From Saccharomyces uvarum (Eukaryota; Ascomycota; Saccharomycetes; Saccharomycetales; Saccharomycetaceae): a DNA stretch of 64,000 bases. The position numbers were made by a program, and so were the translations under genes. The stretch covers positions 186,001 through 250,000 of the forward strand of contig OX365939.1 in the NCBI GenBank assembly GCA_947243795.1. Reading direction: 5' to 3'. Below the pieces are notes generated by a model. That model was not told the DNA's origin. It ran no database searches and worked only from the letters and a program-made list of their open reading frames with translations. Numbering within the stretch: the first letter of the stretch is position 1; each line of letters begins with the position of its first letter. Of this stretch, positions 1 to 10,676 are shown piece after piece.

Positions 1-461
1 ATTTGCAGGCCACTCACTTCAACAATACAATCCTATTACAAGTTAGACTAAATGGAGAAATGGATTCCACTTATGAGGTATCCTTAAAAGGACTGAACCC
101 GCTTCTTGATATCGATCCAGTGCCATTAGCAGGCGGCTTAGGAAACACGGGCGGCGATTACGACGATGAGCAAGATGATTTTGTAAGAGACCATTTATCT
201 GATTACCAAGTAGTCACCAAATTGGGAGATAGTAGCGACCCAAAAGTACCTGTGATATGCGTACAAGTTGCTGAATTATACAGGAGGGTCGTGATACCAG
301 AAGTGAACGGCGCGATGGTTCAAGGCAACATGGAATTCAACTTGTTGATATCTATGAGCAGTAAGATATGGAGGGCTGCAAAGGGACAGAATGATGACGA
401 TAATGATTTTGTTAAATTAGTGTTTTTATTAAAGTGTATCAAAAATATGTATGTAAAATGA
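1..461 (+). CDS. IRC25: Proteasome assembly chaperone Irc25/Pba3 (5' end missing)
   Basis: Irc25 (Pba3/Poc3) forms a heterodimer with Poc4/Pba4 that guides early assembly of the alpha ring of the 20S proteasome. The frame is open from the left edge to a TAA at 459-461 and carries 152 codons. The first complete codon, TTG at 3-5, lies inside the gene, so the real ATG is left of the window. The S. cerevisiae protein is, as I recall, 179 residues, so roughly 27 residues are missing. Recognisable segments are LNGEMDSTYEVSLKGLNP, GNTGGDYDDEQDDFVRDHLSDYQVVTKLGDS and the C-terminal VFLLKCIKNMY. The gene converges on SDO1 with only 11 bp between stop codons. The protein evolves fast outside these blocks. 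Identification rests on sequence memory plus synteny. Confidence 0.93.
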   Translation, partial: LQATHFNNTILLQVRLNGEMDSTYEVSLKGLNPLLDIDPVPLAGGLGNTGGDYDDEQDDFVRDHLSDYQVVTKLGDSSDPKVPVICVQVAELYRRVVIPEVNGAMVQGNMEFNLLISMSSKIWRAAKGQNDDDNDFVKLVFLLKCIKNMYVK

Positions 462-472
462 TTATATCTAGA

Positions 473-1225
473 TTAGTTATGTGTTGTGTTATCTATGACT
501 GCCATATCCAAGACTTGTACAGCGCCCTTCTTATCACAAAGGGTCATCAAGTCTCTATAATTGACAGGATCAATAAGACCTATACACGTCCATGGATTTG
601 ATTCCGGATCCGTTGGCTCTTGTGGTGATGTAGTTATCAATTTATTGATTTTTTGGATAAGTTCAGGTTGCTTCGATGGTTCGCCTATGGCAACCTTGAC
701 CTTCATCTTGGCTCTTACAATCGGGATGATCTGTTTAGAGACTAATAATTTGATAGCTTCTAAAGCTTGCAATTTGGCAGGCTTGTTAATTACAGGGCTG
801 AATTTCAGTTCTTGTAAAGCCTTATGAATCATTGTAGGCGGATATCTTTTCTTTGATACAGGATTAATACATTTGGCACTGATTATTGTCAGCAATTCAT
901 TGTTTACTTTATTGAGCATTAATTGCCTTTCCTTTTCTGACAGTTGAATCTCTCCCTTATGCATAATTTCTTTGATAACATCATCAATGTTCGTGGTTTC
1001 AAAACATTTTTGTAAGTCTTCCTTGTTGGCAACCAAACCTTTGGAAACGTTCATAAACACTTGGTGTATTTGAAGCACTTCATCAAGATCTTTTTCAATT
1101 CCTTTACGATAGTCTTGGACTTTATTTTGGTAGCATGCAACTTCGAATCTCTTACGGGCTTTTTTCAATTTTACTAATGAAACATTAGTTAATTTGATCT
1201 GTCCGGATGGTTGGTTGATAGGCAT
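473..1225 (-). CDS. SDO1: Ribosome maturation protein Sdo1 (SBDS family)
   Basis: Sdo1 is the yeast SBDS orthologue. With the GTPase Efl1 it releases Tif6 (eIF6) from late cytoplasmic pre-60S subunits. The 250-residue product has the family's usual length. The N-terminal FYSH domain covers roughly residues 15-95 (VSLVKLKKARKRFEVACYQNK), followed by the helical middle domain with EKERQLMLNKV and a C-terminal ferredoxin-like domain rich in lysine (RAKMKVKVAIGEP). The ATG at 1225 is the first in frame. Its 3' end nearly touches that of IRC25. An RRPE-like AT block about 90-100 bp upstream fits membership of the ribosome-biogenesis regulon, though no PAC element was seen. Confidence 0.97.
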   Translation of the reverse strand: MPINQPSGQIKLTNVSLVKLKKARKRFEVACYQNKVQDYRKGIEKDLDEVLQIHQVFMNVSKGLVANKEDLQKCFETTNIDDVIKEIMHKGEIQLSEKERQLMLNKVNNELLTIISAKCINPVSKKRYPPTMIHKALQELKFSPVINKPAKLQALEAIKLLVSKQIIPIVRAKMKVKVAIGEPSKQPELIQKINKLITTSPQEPTDPESNPWTCIGLIDPVNYRDLMTLCDKKGAVQVLDMAVIDNTTHN

Positions 1226-1797
1226 TGGATAAACTGCCTTCTTTTTTAAGGTATTTTTCAGCTAGTCTCGTGAAAATTCTGACTACTAATTGAAAATACT
1301 TAAAAATTCGGGTTGAAAATTTTTTTCATTTACATAATTAGATGATATAATATACACAAAAGAACAATACAATTATAATAAAAAAAATTTTTTTTTTTTC
1401 ATAAAGTCATAATAAGTTAAAAATGATCAATACATAAATACAGAGCTAAAAATACACACTTTTCTTGCTTTTGTGATATACGCTACTACAATATACTTTT
1501 TTTTGCTTTTATTTTTATTTTATTTTTATTTTATTTCTTGAAATCTAAAGTCTCATGAAGAAACACCCAAGAATAACATCAATTGACGATAATAGAAGAG
1601 GAAAAATGGAAAGACAATCAATATCAGGTTCAGATGAAACAGGTGTTTCTTCGTACGCAAGTGACCATACTTCAAAAGATCTTACGTAATTCCACCAGAT
1701 TAAGAATAAACTGTTTCTTTCGCTTTGAGTCCTTTTGTTTTATAAAGGAAGGAAAAAAGAATGCAAAATGCTGGAAGTTAGAACAGTCACACCATCA
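1226..1797. other. Intergenic, SDO1 promoter and IZH3 3' flank
   Basis: Very AT-rich spacer. It holds the RRPE-like element, a pure A/T homopolymer block near 1378-1400 and an imperfect repeat of TTTTTATTTTA at 1503-1536. No gene is supported. An 86-codon plus-strand frame at 1583-1843 runs into the antisense of IZH3 and looks like chance. Confidence 0.7.
1315..1327 (-). promoter_or_regulatory. RRPE-like element upstream of SDO1
   Basis: On the minus strand a run of A residues followed by TTTTC matches the ribosomal RNA processing element (AAAAATTTTC type, bound by Stb3). It lies about 90 bp before the SDO1 ATG, a typical distance. AT-rich yeast promoters produce such matches by chance and no PAC partner is visible, so support is moderate. 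Confidence 0.4.
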
Positions 1798-3423
1798 TTA
1801 TAGTGCCCATCTCTTGGTAAACATGTCTAAAATGGCTTTGTAGTGACCGATTACACCCAAAACCACAAAGAAATGCCAGAAAGTGTGCGAACAACCCACG
1901 TAGTCAACCCACCATAGAGATTTGAATGACTTGGCGTGGGATGGACAGGATTTGCACTTGGAATGAGTGGTTGGAGCCTTTCTGAAATGGATTTCTTTCT
2001 GCTTTGTGATAATTTCTAAATCAGTAGATAGTTCGTAGTCAGTTGGAATAGTCATGTCAACTTGGACATCGGACCTAAATCTTTCAGGGATGAATGAACC
2101 ATAGAAGACCACACCCACCAGATACCAAACAACCGATTTGTTTGTGACAGGGCTAAACAACCATGTAGCATAATGTAAGTCAGTTAAAAAAATCAAATGT
2201 AGAAATGATAAGACACCCATGGTCGCCAATAGGATAAAAAATCTAATTCTTAGTGGTCTTGCCTCTGGTCTATCAAAGCGAGGGGACCAATTCATAAACA
2301 CACCGAATACACCGAGCGCTAAAGAAATGGTCATGTAAGTACACATTGCCCAGTAGCATGAATACATAGTGACAAATTCAGTGGTTAAAATTGAGGCTGT
2401 GATCAAGATTGTAATACCACTATAATCGACACACGCAAATTTGGAACGCAGTCCTAGGAAAGACGTGCCGTTAAAAGTATGCCAGAACACAGAGCTCAAC
2501 ATGCATTTCAACGCGGCTGCCAAGAACGCGAAAACGATCCATCTTGCTTGTTGTGGAACTTCAGGATTCTGCCACACTTCGGAATGAGGGAAATCGTACA
2601 CTGCCAGATAGACTATATACATGGCTCCCAACAAATGAGTCCAGATGTTGGAAGTTTCATTATGCCAGCCGTACCAGTTGATGATGGATAACAGGGACTT
2701 ATAGTGGGTATTATAAAACCTATAACCGTGGATGATGTATCTGTTTTCTCTCCATGGAAATGGCAGTTGGTAATAGTGTAAATGCTGATTCTCACCCAGG
2801 TTATGTGCTTTGGAATGGTTGTAAGAGCTGATGTAGGATTTGATATCAGTGGTTGGGTTCAAAGGTTCTTCAATGAGGATTTTTGTTTCTCTCATGCTCT
2901 TATTCATTGGGCCACAATATTCTTTCACATTAGAAAAATGGCCACGCTCTTCTCTGATTTTCGATTGGCTGGGAAAGCTTGTCGAGGAGCGCGATGATGT
3001 TCTTGTTTTAGAACAAATTGTCGATGATGAAGACACCAAGGAAGTCGAAGTGGACGCACTGTTTAGTTTGAAAGTAGATGTCGAGTTCACCAGAGTCAGA
3101 GCATCCGAATCACCGAGAGAGAGTTGAGACTCTGCACGTAGTGACCTACCAACAGTTCTCTTATAGATAGCACTTTCAGCTTTACTCCTCTTTGGAGTGT
3201 CTATACTCTCCAAAAGGTCATCATGATCACTTTCTGAATGCTTGATGGTTTCATCAATGGTAGAAAATGGATGAGGAACAAACTTCGAGTAGTTATAATT
3301 GTAGATGGATTTACCGGATTTCTTCACTTTGTGGAAATTGTCTACACCCTTACGCTTTAACCTCGATAAAGACTCCATGGGTGACGGTAAATATTGCGTT
3401 AGGTTTCTGCTTGAAGAGTCCAT
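1798..3423 (-). CDS. IZH3: PAQR-family membrane protein Izh3
   Basis: Izh3 belongs to the PAQR / hemolysin-III family of seven-helix membrane proteins and affects zinc and sterol homeostasis in S. cerevisiae. The 541-residue product has a long hydrophilic N-terminal half rich in serine and threonine (about 1-240), which sets Izh3 apart from the short Izh1, Izh2 and Izh4. The membrane part starts with the family signature YGWHNETSNIWTHLLG near residue 250 and ends with CSHTFWHFFVVLGVIGHY near 510, whose histidines belong to the metal site. The ATG at 3423 is the first in frame. No clear Zap1 element was found upstream. Confidence 0.95.
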   Translation of the reverse strand: MDSSSRNLTQYLPSPMESLSRLKRKGVDNFHKVKKSGKSIYNYNYSKFVPHPFSTIDETIKHSESDHDDLLESIDTPKRSKAESAIYKRTVGRSLRAESQLSLGDSDALTLVNSTSTFKLNSASTSTSLVSSSSTICSKTRTSSRSSTSFPSQSKIREERGHFSNVKEYCGPMNKSMRETKILIEEPLNPTTDIKSYISSYNHSKAHNLGENQHLHYYQLPFPWRENRYIIHGYRFYNTHYKSLLSIINWYGWHNETSNIWTHLLGAMYIVYLAVYDFPHSEVWQNPEVPQQARWIVFAFLAAALKCMLSSVFWHTFNGTSFLGLRSKFACVDYSGITILITASILTTEFVTMYSCYWAMCTYMTISLALGVFGVFMNWSPRFDRPEARPLRIRFFILLATMGVLSFLHLIFLTDLHYATWLFSPVTNKSVVWYLVGVVFYGSFIPERFRSDVQVDMTIPTDYELSTDLEIITKQKEIHFRKAPTTHSKCKSCPSHAKSFKSLWWVDYVGCSHTFWHFFVVLGVIGHYKAILDMFTKRWAL

Positions 3424-3948
3424 CCTATACTGGAATTCGGAAATGTAATGGAACCTGAATTATTTTTTCGGCTTGCTTGCTTGCTTGCCTAGTTGCTTCT
3501 TTGTTGAACTTCTACAAAGACAACAATATAGATACACTAAAATATAAAATTCGGATGAACCTGTGTTCTAAAACAACGACCAAACAATCTGTTATAAAAG
3601 GCGGAAAACGCTACCTCGCACGACTTGCCAAGCTTTCAGATGTACGCCCACTCTGTCTCACGTTGTGACTATATACTTTATTCGTCAACACTTTCTCTGT
3701 TTTCCCGCAGAGGAAAAAGAAAAGTGAGGCGACCCTGCAGTGTACGAGTTTACGCCCATACCCCTCACCAGACCGTTTCTTTTTCTGCGACATTTCTTTT
3801 TTTTCGGGCCAGCGTGCCTGTCTCTTTCGACGAGGGGCGTGGATGATTCCACACTTCCCCACGCTAGTTGAGCCAAAAAAAATATTCTGGTTTTCCCGAT
3901 ACGCATGTTTCATGGCAACTCGAATGACTAGATTGGGCGATCGGTTAG
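3424..3948. other. Intergenic, IZH3 promoter and UBR2 3' flank
   Basis: Holds a short tetranucleotide repeat, (GCTT) about four times, at 3471-3489. Two stress-response cores, CCCCT at 3761-3765 and AGGGG at 3833-3837, could serve IZH3, but their distance makes this weak. Frames here overlap on both strands without family features. Confidence 0.6.
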
Positions 3949-6900
3949 TTACATGGTCTCCCACCCACCGAGATCTGCATTACCGTCTGTTAGGCGGAAC
4001 ACTATGTGCGGGATCATGTTGCCGAAAACGATCTCATTGGCCAGATACTCGTATCTGGCCTGGTTCAAATAGACAGGGGTACTGAATTTGTAGTCTTCGT
4101 TGGTCTCTCCGTACTTGCTCAGATAGGGTGCTGCATAAAACGTACCTCGTTTCCCGTATGACAGATATATAGCGTTTGTCCTGGTCATTAAGAAAACCCC
4201 GTAGGAAGACGTGATTTCGCATCCGTTTTTCATATGATCAGTACATTCTCCCTGTAAGTAGCCTTGTAGTGCTATGCTTTTCTGGATATGGCATCTTTGG
4301 CCACACAATAAACACACTCCGGTTTCGTACTTATCACATTTGTTCGATATTTCATCATTGTCAAGGGAGAACTTGGAAAGATTTACCGGGAGTTTGATCA
4401 GTTGAATTTTTTCTGGGGATGGGTACGATCTTGTGTTTATATTCTGCACCATATCATATATGACTTTTTGAATTCTTAAATTATCGTTACCATCGTTATA
4501 TCTTTCGATGTTTTGCGTTAATTCGTTATAGAAAAAGTCCTTCAGGAAATGAGTCAAATTGGGCAATTTGAAATAGTGGAATATTTGCTCTATCTCATCT
4601 GGTTTAGTGGTGCTATCGTCATCGTTGTCATTATCGTCATACTGGATACGAAATAATAGGTATGTTTTCCTACAAAAAATGGTTAACGACTCTAGTAACA
4701 ACGAGCATACAAAGTTTTTACTCTTTTCTAGGCTCGTAACATCAAACTCAATGTCGTCTGGCTTGAAAAGGTCAACGTACTTTTTGAAAGTCTCAAATAA
4801 ATACAAAATACTTGTGTTTGGCTCGCCGGATCGATTTGGTGATAGCTTGATTTTGTTTTGACAGTCCTTATAAAAATTTACTCTCATCATATCTCTTGCA
4901 AGTAAAAGTAAAAGTTGATGAAACCTTCTCTTAAACATTTCGTAAATGCAAAGGGTGGGTGGTTGCGCGATCCTTCCTCGGTCAATATTATCGAAATTTT
5001 GGCTCATGTGCAAGAGCAAATCCATATTGTTACCTTCTATTAGGAATTCGTTCCAGTTCCATATTTTACCAGGAATTTCGTCAATGAATGTTTTTGAGTC
5101 GACGCATTGCTTATGAAGGAACGATTTCAGTTCACAAAGTAATCGTAAGGTCAAGGCGCATTGACTGGATATCTTGTTCATATTCACTATTTTCCCATTT
5201 CCCCTCTGAGACCTTAGTCTCAGCTCTGTATTTGCTACGGTATTGATTAAGACACTATTAACAACTTTATATGCATCATTGATAGCAGTGATTTTTACTC
5301 CTTGTAAATCACCAAGGATCATTGCTGCTTTAATACAAATAGAGCTCAATAGTTCAAAATCTTCCTCTATGTTATCTTCATGATTCTTAGTACACTCGAA
5401 AAATGTATTGGCTGCTTTCTTGTTAAGGTCATTTAATTTCGGTAAAAACGAATTACTTAAGGAGTTGCAAACGGGGCAATATATTAGCCCTGAACCATAC
5501 GATAAGGGAATATTTTTTGTAGTTTGGTTTTGTATACCACGAATAGACTTCATATGGCCACTTAAACATCTAATATGAGATCCGTGTCCACATGCTCTTA
5601 ATACTGGTTCACACCTGGTCAATTTTAATCTCGATCCATCATCTTCAGGCGTGTCTTCCTGAAGCATACTGTCTCTTGAGTGCTTACCGCTAAGCCGGGA
5701 ACTTATTTTGTTAATATCCAGTGGATTTGTGAAATCAATACCATGATCACATATGTTTCGCTCTTGATAAGAAAAGTAAACAAAAACATCATCGTCCTTT
5801 GACATCTTGCAAAATGCACAGTCATCGTCACAGCAACTAGTGGTTGCCTTGTTATTATTATCTGTATCTATCCTAGTAGGCGATAAAATAGGTGACATAG
5901 TTCTGGGCGTGCTAATCTCAGAAGTATCCACGCTATTGTTTTCCATAAATTTTAATTGCTGTTGAGCTAGCTTCTTCATTAATTTTTTTCTTCTTAATCT
6001 AGCAAGATGCTTTTTTCTTTCGAATTCCTTATCCTTGTGACTCTTATCTTCCTTCGTCGGCCATAGTATGCCCGGCGTATACGAAGTGGTTTGCTCCTTT
6101 AAATAACTGCCTACATTGACATGAGGCGCTGTTTCCATTAGGTATCTAAAAATTTCCCTGATCTTGCCATGCGAGTCTGAAAAAGTGTCCTTCAACAGAC
6201 AGTAATACAATATAGAACCGATGCTGTGGTAATGGCAAAACTCTGTGTCTACAATTGCATATTCATGCCACAATATTCCCATGAATTCATTTAGGTTATT
6301 AACCACGCATAAATGTATCAAATGGACAACTCTTGGTAGTAAGTGATCGTAATCATATTTTATGATATGATCAAGTGTATTTTTTAGAAACAAACCAAAT
6401 GTGTTCACTGACGATATTGAATAAAGTCCAGAATAAAAAGTGCTCTTTAATAAATCCTTGACTTTTTTCGCTGGTACAAAAGTGTCTTCGTATTTCATTT
6501 TCTTCAAATTGGCCATGTTCAGCCTGATATTTTTCTCTACATCATACCTTCTACTAGAAGAGAGTCCTATATAATAAGGATCGATCTCATGTTTGTACTT
6601 TTCCTTCAATGAAAAAGTCCCATTGTCGGTTAAACTTATCGGAGGAGTATAGTTAGCATACTTTTCAAGATAGATGTCAAATGAAGGGTGCTTGGTAATA
6701 TGCTCAGGAATGCAATTATTAACTTGTGCGTAAGAGCACGTGTCAAAGCAGAGGGCGTGAATAATCTCTGACTTAAATGTCCTCTCAAACCCCTCTTTAG
6801 AAGATTTCATGACCAACGACCTCACTTCTGTGAGCAATTGAATCAGTAACAAAATGCATTCATTAACAACAGCTATGGTAGTTTCTGCATCAGGATAATC

Positions 6901-9534
6901 GTACATCGGTACACCGTTTGCCCAATGTTTCAATCCCCATCTTGAAAGATATGTAACCATTAGTTCATCAGGATTACACATTGCCATGCTGAATTGGACA
7001 TTAAAAATGTCACTAATGTAAGTAAACTCTCTCATGCTGTATTTGGTATACATCCTGGCCTGGTGAGTGATCGGAGTACCATTTCTTACCCAAAAGCTGA
7101 CATTGATTTGCCCAATTAGAACCAGGGTAGATAAAGCCGATTCTGATATGTGTAAAGCTTTCTGCTTATCTTTGAAAACCTCATACAAATCAATGTAGTT
7201 TGTTAAATAAGAAGGAAGAGGCTCATATCTCCCACATTGGCTCCATTGGATAACAAACTTAAATAAATACGACATTGGATTGAAAAAATATTGCGTGTTC
7301 ACTCCCACTTGGTAATTGATAGTTTCTGCAACGTAGTTACATATAGTTTCTCTGACTGTGGACAAACTTGCTTTGTTGGTGTCGGTTTCATTCGTTGATA
7401 TGTTATCAGACGCTATGGCCTTTCTTGAGTGAGTTAACGACTCAAATTCCCTATTCTGAGCGATATCTAGTAGCTTAAGGACAATATGTTTACGGAAGGT
7501 CGCGTCTTTTACCAAAGATATACTACGTACGTAGCCATCTGTCATAATTAAAATCGACGAAAAAAAGAAATAAAACGCAGAGAAATCAAAATTTTCAACT
7601 TCTACGTGTTCCTTAGTTTCCCTTTTTAAAGGAAGCACGTTGTTAAATTCAGAGAACGATTCAATTATTGCATTGAAAATCGCATCGTTCGATAAAAGCT
7701 CTTCCGGAACTGTGTTTGCTGACATAATTGTACAAAGATCTTTGAAGCAGATGATTGTTCTCCGATTTCGTATGGTTTCGGTAGGTAATTTGAATCCATT
7801 GTATAAAGAAATAGGCAAGTATGACATCAAGTCTTCTGGATTGAACGCCATGAGAGTAAAGGCGAACCTGATGGTTCTTTCAATAAATCCAGAGCTTACA
7901 GTCATATTTGCTATGCTGGGGTCTTGGAAAGTATATTGTCCCAAGAGACTCATCAGAGTTACCTGGCATTCTTTAGCATCTGAGGCCACAGTATCATAGA
8001 GAACGGAGAGATAAATATCGATATACTGAGCAGCAAGAAATTTTCTACTCTCATCCCTTAAGGAAAATAATGATGTTATAACCTTTAGCATTTTGAACTT
8101 AGACTTTTTCGACAGAATGTTAATTGAATTTATAATGATATATTGGAATCTTGACCCATAAAAACTGTAAAAATGACTTACCGTGTTCGGTGAATGTGCA
8201 TTGGTTAATCTGTCATTGTATTTGGTCAATATTTTCGAGATGTTTTCATCGTTTATGTTTTCAAGTGACCAAGGTTTGAACCAGGACCCATTGTTATCTT
8301 CATTCGATAGTAGAAATCCACCTAACAAGTTTATTTTAGAGAAATCTGGGTTTGAATTTGAAGGACTAGCTCTCATTTTAGAAAAGTGCGAATACCAAAC
8401 ATCGAGCATGGAAATCCGAAGAAAATATTTAATTTGCAATGATTCGGTGGACTTGAAGCACATAGAGTACAGCCAGTTCGTTAAATCGTCTGTTAGTTTT
8501 CTATTAAATATATCACTCACTTTCCGTACGTAAACTTTTATGTTTTCCTTCTGGAACTCTTGAGCTATTCTATTCATTTCAAAAAAGTTTTCACCTTGGA
8601 GCACAGTTACTACATCATGGGAGTCTTCTAGAGCCCCGGTTATAGAAATTGCATATTCAACCGGCACGTTCAATGTTTTGGTTATTATAGATGCTAGGTC
8701 CATATAGTGCACGTTACACTCTTCGTCTTCGATTTGAATAGCCCATTCCTCACGAGGCTCTTTCTTTGTATTGGACCAATTGCTGTCAAAAAATGCAGAA
8801 TTGTCATCGTTGACCAACGAGTCGTATTCTTGATTATCTGTTGCGTCATCGTTAACGGGATGCCTGGGAGAGGATGCTTTTGTCTCACCAGAGTTGGTTT
8901 CTGCCTCCTCCTTGTAGCAAACCGTTACATCAATTAAAAAATCCAGTACATAATTCAATAAGGAAACTACGTTTTCGTCATCGATATTGTCATTAGTTTC
9001 ATCAGAGACAGAAATATTATTCAGTTCGTTCATGCATTTGAATGCTAGACTTGGGTCATTGAAGGCAAAGGGATCACCACAATGACATATTCTGCCTTCC
9101 GGGCGCATAACCACTTTAGCCACATAAGAATGATTCATGTGTTTTCCTTTATCGAAACAAAGCTCACAGATTTCATATAGTGGATTCGTAGAGCATGTAA
9201 AACAGTAGTAGACTGTCTCTGATGGGAAGCATATACGTGTGCATGCTGTTCCTGTGTGTATGTTATCCAATGGGCGATGGTCACTCTCGAACTCTAGTGT
9301 TTTCCACTGTTTGCCATTTAGTATGTCTCTATACGTTTCACTTGTCCAAGCCTCAGAATTGAGGATGGAAACGAGAGAGGGCCAATCGACGTGGGTGTCA
9401 TTATTCTTAAGGCGTAGATTCAAAGTTTTCCATAGCAGATAACTAGTGGTTTCGTTGTATTCGCATTTGGCGAGTTTCGGGAGCTGAGTGAGGAAGTCCC
9501 TGATATTATTTATAGCCAAGTTAGAATCTTCCAT
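3949..9534 (-). CDS. UBR2: E3 ubiquitin ligase Ubr2
   Basis: Ubr2 works with Mub1 and Rad6 to ubiquitinate Rpn4, the activator of proteasome genes, and the kinetochore protein Dsn1. The frame runs upstream to 9570 but its only early ATG is at 9534, giving 1861 residues (I recall 1872 in S. cerevisiae). A UBR-box zinc region lies at about residues 98-160 (CSTNPLYEICELCFD, GRICHCGDPFAF). Cysteine/histidine clusters of the RING-H2 region follow at about 1235-1355 (CDDDCAFC, ACGHGSHIRC, YCPVCNS). The C-terminal UBR-family cap has the CLLCGQRC cluster near 1740. No breaks are seen. Ubr2 lacks the N-degron activity of Ubr1 despite the similar layout. Confidence 0.97.
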   Translation of the reverse strand: MEDSNLAINNIRDFLTQLPKLAKCEYNETTSYLLWKTLNLRLKNNDTHVDWPSLVSILNSEAWTSETYRDILNGKQWKTLEFESDHRPLDNIHTGTACTRICFPSETVYYCFTCSTNPLYEICELCFDKGKHMNHSYVAKVVMRPEGRICHCGDPFAFNDPSLAFKCMNELNNISVSDETNDNIDDENVVSLLNYVLDFLIDVTVCYKEEAETNSGETKASSPRHPVNDDATDNQEYDSLVNDDNSAFFDSNWSNTKKEPREEWAIQIEDEECNVHYMDLASIITKTLNVPVEYAISITGALEDSHDVVTVLQGENFFEMNRIAQEFQKENIKVYVRKVSDIFNRKLTDDLTNWLYSMCFKSTESLQIKYFLRISMLDVWYSHFSKMRASPSNSNPDFSKINLLGGFLLSNEDNNGSWFKPWSLENINDENISKILTKYNDRLTNAHSPNTVSHFYSFYGSRFQYIIINSINILSKKSKFKMLKVITSLFSLRDESRKFLAAQYIDIYLSVLYDTVASDAKECQVTLMSLLGQYTFQDPSIANMTVSSGFIERTIRFAFTLMAFNPEDLMSYLPISLYNGFKLPTETIRNRRTIICFKDLCTIMSANTVPEELLSNDAIFNAIIESFSEFNNVLPLKRETKEHVEVENFDFSAFYFFFSSILIMTDGYVRSISLVKDATFRKHIVLKLLDIAQNREFESLTHSRKAIASDNISTNETDTNKASLSTVRETICNYVAETINYQVGVNTQYFFNPMSYLFKFVIQWSQCGRYEPLPSYLTNYIDLYEVFKDKQKALHISESALSTLVLIGQINVSFWVRNGTPITHQARMYTKYSMREFTYISDIFNVQFSMAMCNPDELMVTYLSRWGLKHWANGVPMYDYPDAETTIAVVNECILLLIQLLTEVRSLVMKSSKEGFERTFKSEIIHALCFDTCSYAQVNNCIPEHITKHPSFDIYLEKYANYTPPISLTDNGTFSLKEKYKHEIDPYYIGLSSSRRYDVEKNIRLNMANLKKMKYEDTFVPAKKVKDLLKSTFYSGLYSISSVNTFGLFLKNTLDHIIKYDYDHLLPRVVHLIHLCVVNNLNEFMGILWHEYAIVDTEFCHYHSIGSILYYCLLKDTFSDSHGKIREIFRYLMETAPHVNVGSYLKEQTTSYTPGILWPTKEDKSHKDKEFERKKHLARLRRKKLMKKLAQQQLKFMENNSVDTSEISTPRTMSPILSPTRIDTDNNNKATTSCCDDDCAFCKMSKDDDVFVYFSYQERNICDHGIDFTNPLDINKISSRLSGKHSRDSMLQEDTPEDDGSRLKLTRCEPVLRACGHGSHIRCLSGHMKSIRGIQNQTTKNIPLSYGSGLIYCPVCNSLSNSFLPKLNDLNKKAANTFFECTKNHEDNIEEDFELLSSICIKAAMILGDLQGVKITAINDAYKVVNSVLINTVANTELRLRSQRGNGKIVNMNKISSQCALTLRLLCELKSFLHKQCVDSKTFIDEIPGKIWNWNEFLIEGNNMDLLLHMSQNFDNIDRGRIAQPPTLCIYEMFKRRFHQLLLLLARDMMRVNFYKDCQNKIKLSPNRSGEPNTSILYLFETFKKYVDLFKPDDIEFDVTSLEKSKNFVCSLLLESLTIFCRKTYLLFRIQYDDNDNDDDSTTKPDEIEQIFHYFKLPNLTHFLKDFFYNELTQNIERYNDGNDNLRIQKVIYDMVQNINTRSYPSPEKIQLIKLPVNLSKFSLDNDEISNKCDKYETGVCLLCGQRCHIQKSIALQGYLQGECTDHMKNGCEITSSYGVFLMTRTNAIYLSYGKRGTFYAAPYLSKYGETNEDYKFSTPVYLNQARYEYLANEIVFGNMIPHIVFRLTDGNADLGGWETM

Positions 9535-10676
9535 GCGTGCTTGTTGGGTGGCTGCTAGTTTGTTTGCCAAATATTTCCTATATTACTAAAAACGAGTAAA
9601 TAAATACAGATAATAAAAAAAAGGCTCGCTCTTTCTTCTAAAAAGCTTAAGCCCAGTTATTTTGGCGATCTGCTGATGATAGGCCAAGAAACTGAAAACG
9701 AAAGTATCAAGCCAGTTAGGCTTCTCCTGTGGCTATATATCGGCGATGTTCTTGATTGATACCGGATACTACTTCAACAAACGCCACTGGAAATTGCCGC
9801 TGTCACCGTCGCAACGTGGCAAGTGACGGCCGGACTGGTATTACTTTTGTTTAAATAACAAGCATCTAAAACTATAAGCCACACACAGTCATCCTGTAAA
9901 GGCGAGTGTAAGGATCCTGCAATTGACGCATTGGCTGATATTAAGTTTTGCAAGGAGTGGGAGTACGTGGTTATGCGGTGGCAATACACTGCGTTTGCGT
10001 ATTTAGTTAGCGAGTCAACCCAGCATCTAACTAGTGGATTTCGCTCCGACGTGGGATTGGATTCTTGACGAGTAGTCCATAACGTGAAACTTGGTGGCAG
10101 TAGACGGTGTGCCATTGTATGTTGTAGCTGTTTCTGCCAAGTGAATCTTTGTCAGCGCCTTGCCAAATGGTGCATAAACTTCGGCGGTAATGTTGGCTAT
10201 TTTTTTATAAAGCCAGCATTGTGAAGTACATTGTGGCCTGTTGTTATAGTGCTCTAAACAGAAGCAAGGATGTGTTTTAAGGTAATGTGGAGCTTGTACT
10301 CTGTTTTTTGTTCTTGTTTTGTATTTAGTCTTTGATGGTAACGCGAGAGCAGCCTTGTCCTGCTACACGATATGCCTTCAAACTTAGAAAGAAGGAATGT
10401 AAGCAAACGGTGATGCTGATGCACCATCGTAGCTGTTCAATGCGTTGAAGGGGGCATAAATAGCAACATATTGGTATTATTGTATATTGCATGGTGAACA
10501 TCATTTTCTACGTATTTAGTTCGACCCTTTTGATAAAGATGGGATTTTTAAAGAAGTGGGTGATTTCACATCTTGGATGGTTTCGCCTGGCAGGGGAGAT
10601 ATAGGCTTGCTACACAATAGGATATTGTGTTTTGAACAGGAGTATCAGAAACATAATATTATTAATACAAAGGGGC
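9535..10676. other. Intergenic, divergent UBR2/SNF7 promoter region
   Basis: About 1.1 kb between two divergent genes. I recall a spacer of similar size in S. cerevisiae. A 113-codon minus-strand frame at 9774-10115 begins with ATG but resembles no family and I do not call it. No tRNA, LTR or clear regulatory motif was recognised. Confidence 0.6.

Noticed and set aside
9774-10115. 113-codon minus-strand frame in the UBR2-SNF7 spacer
   Set aside because: No family resemblance, cysteine and serine-heavy like random translation, and S. cerevisiae has no gene there as far as I recall.
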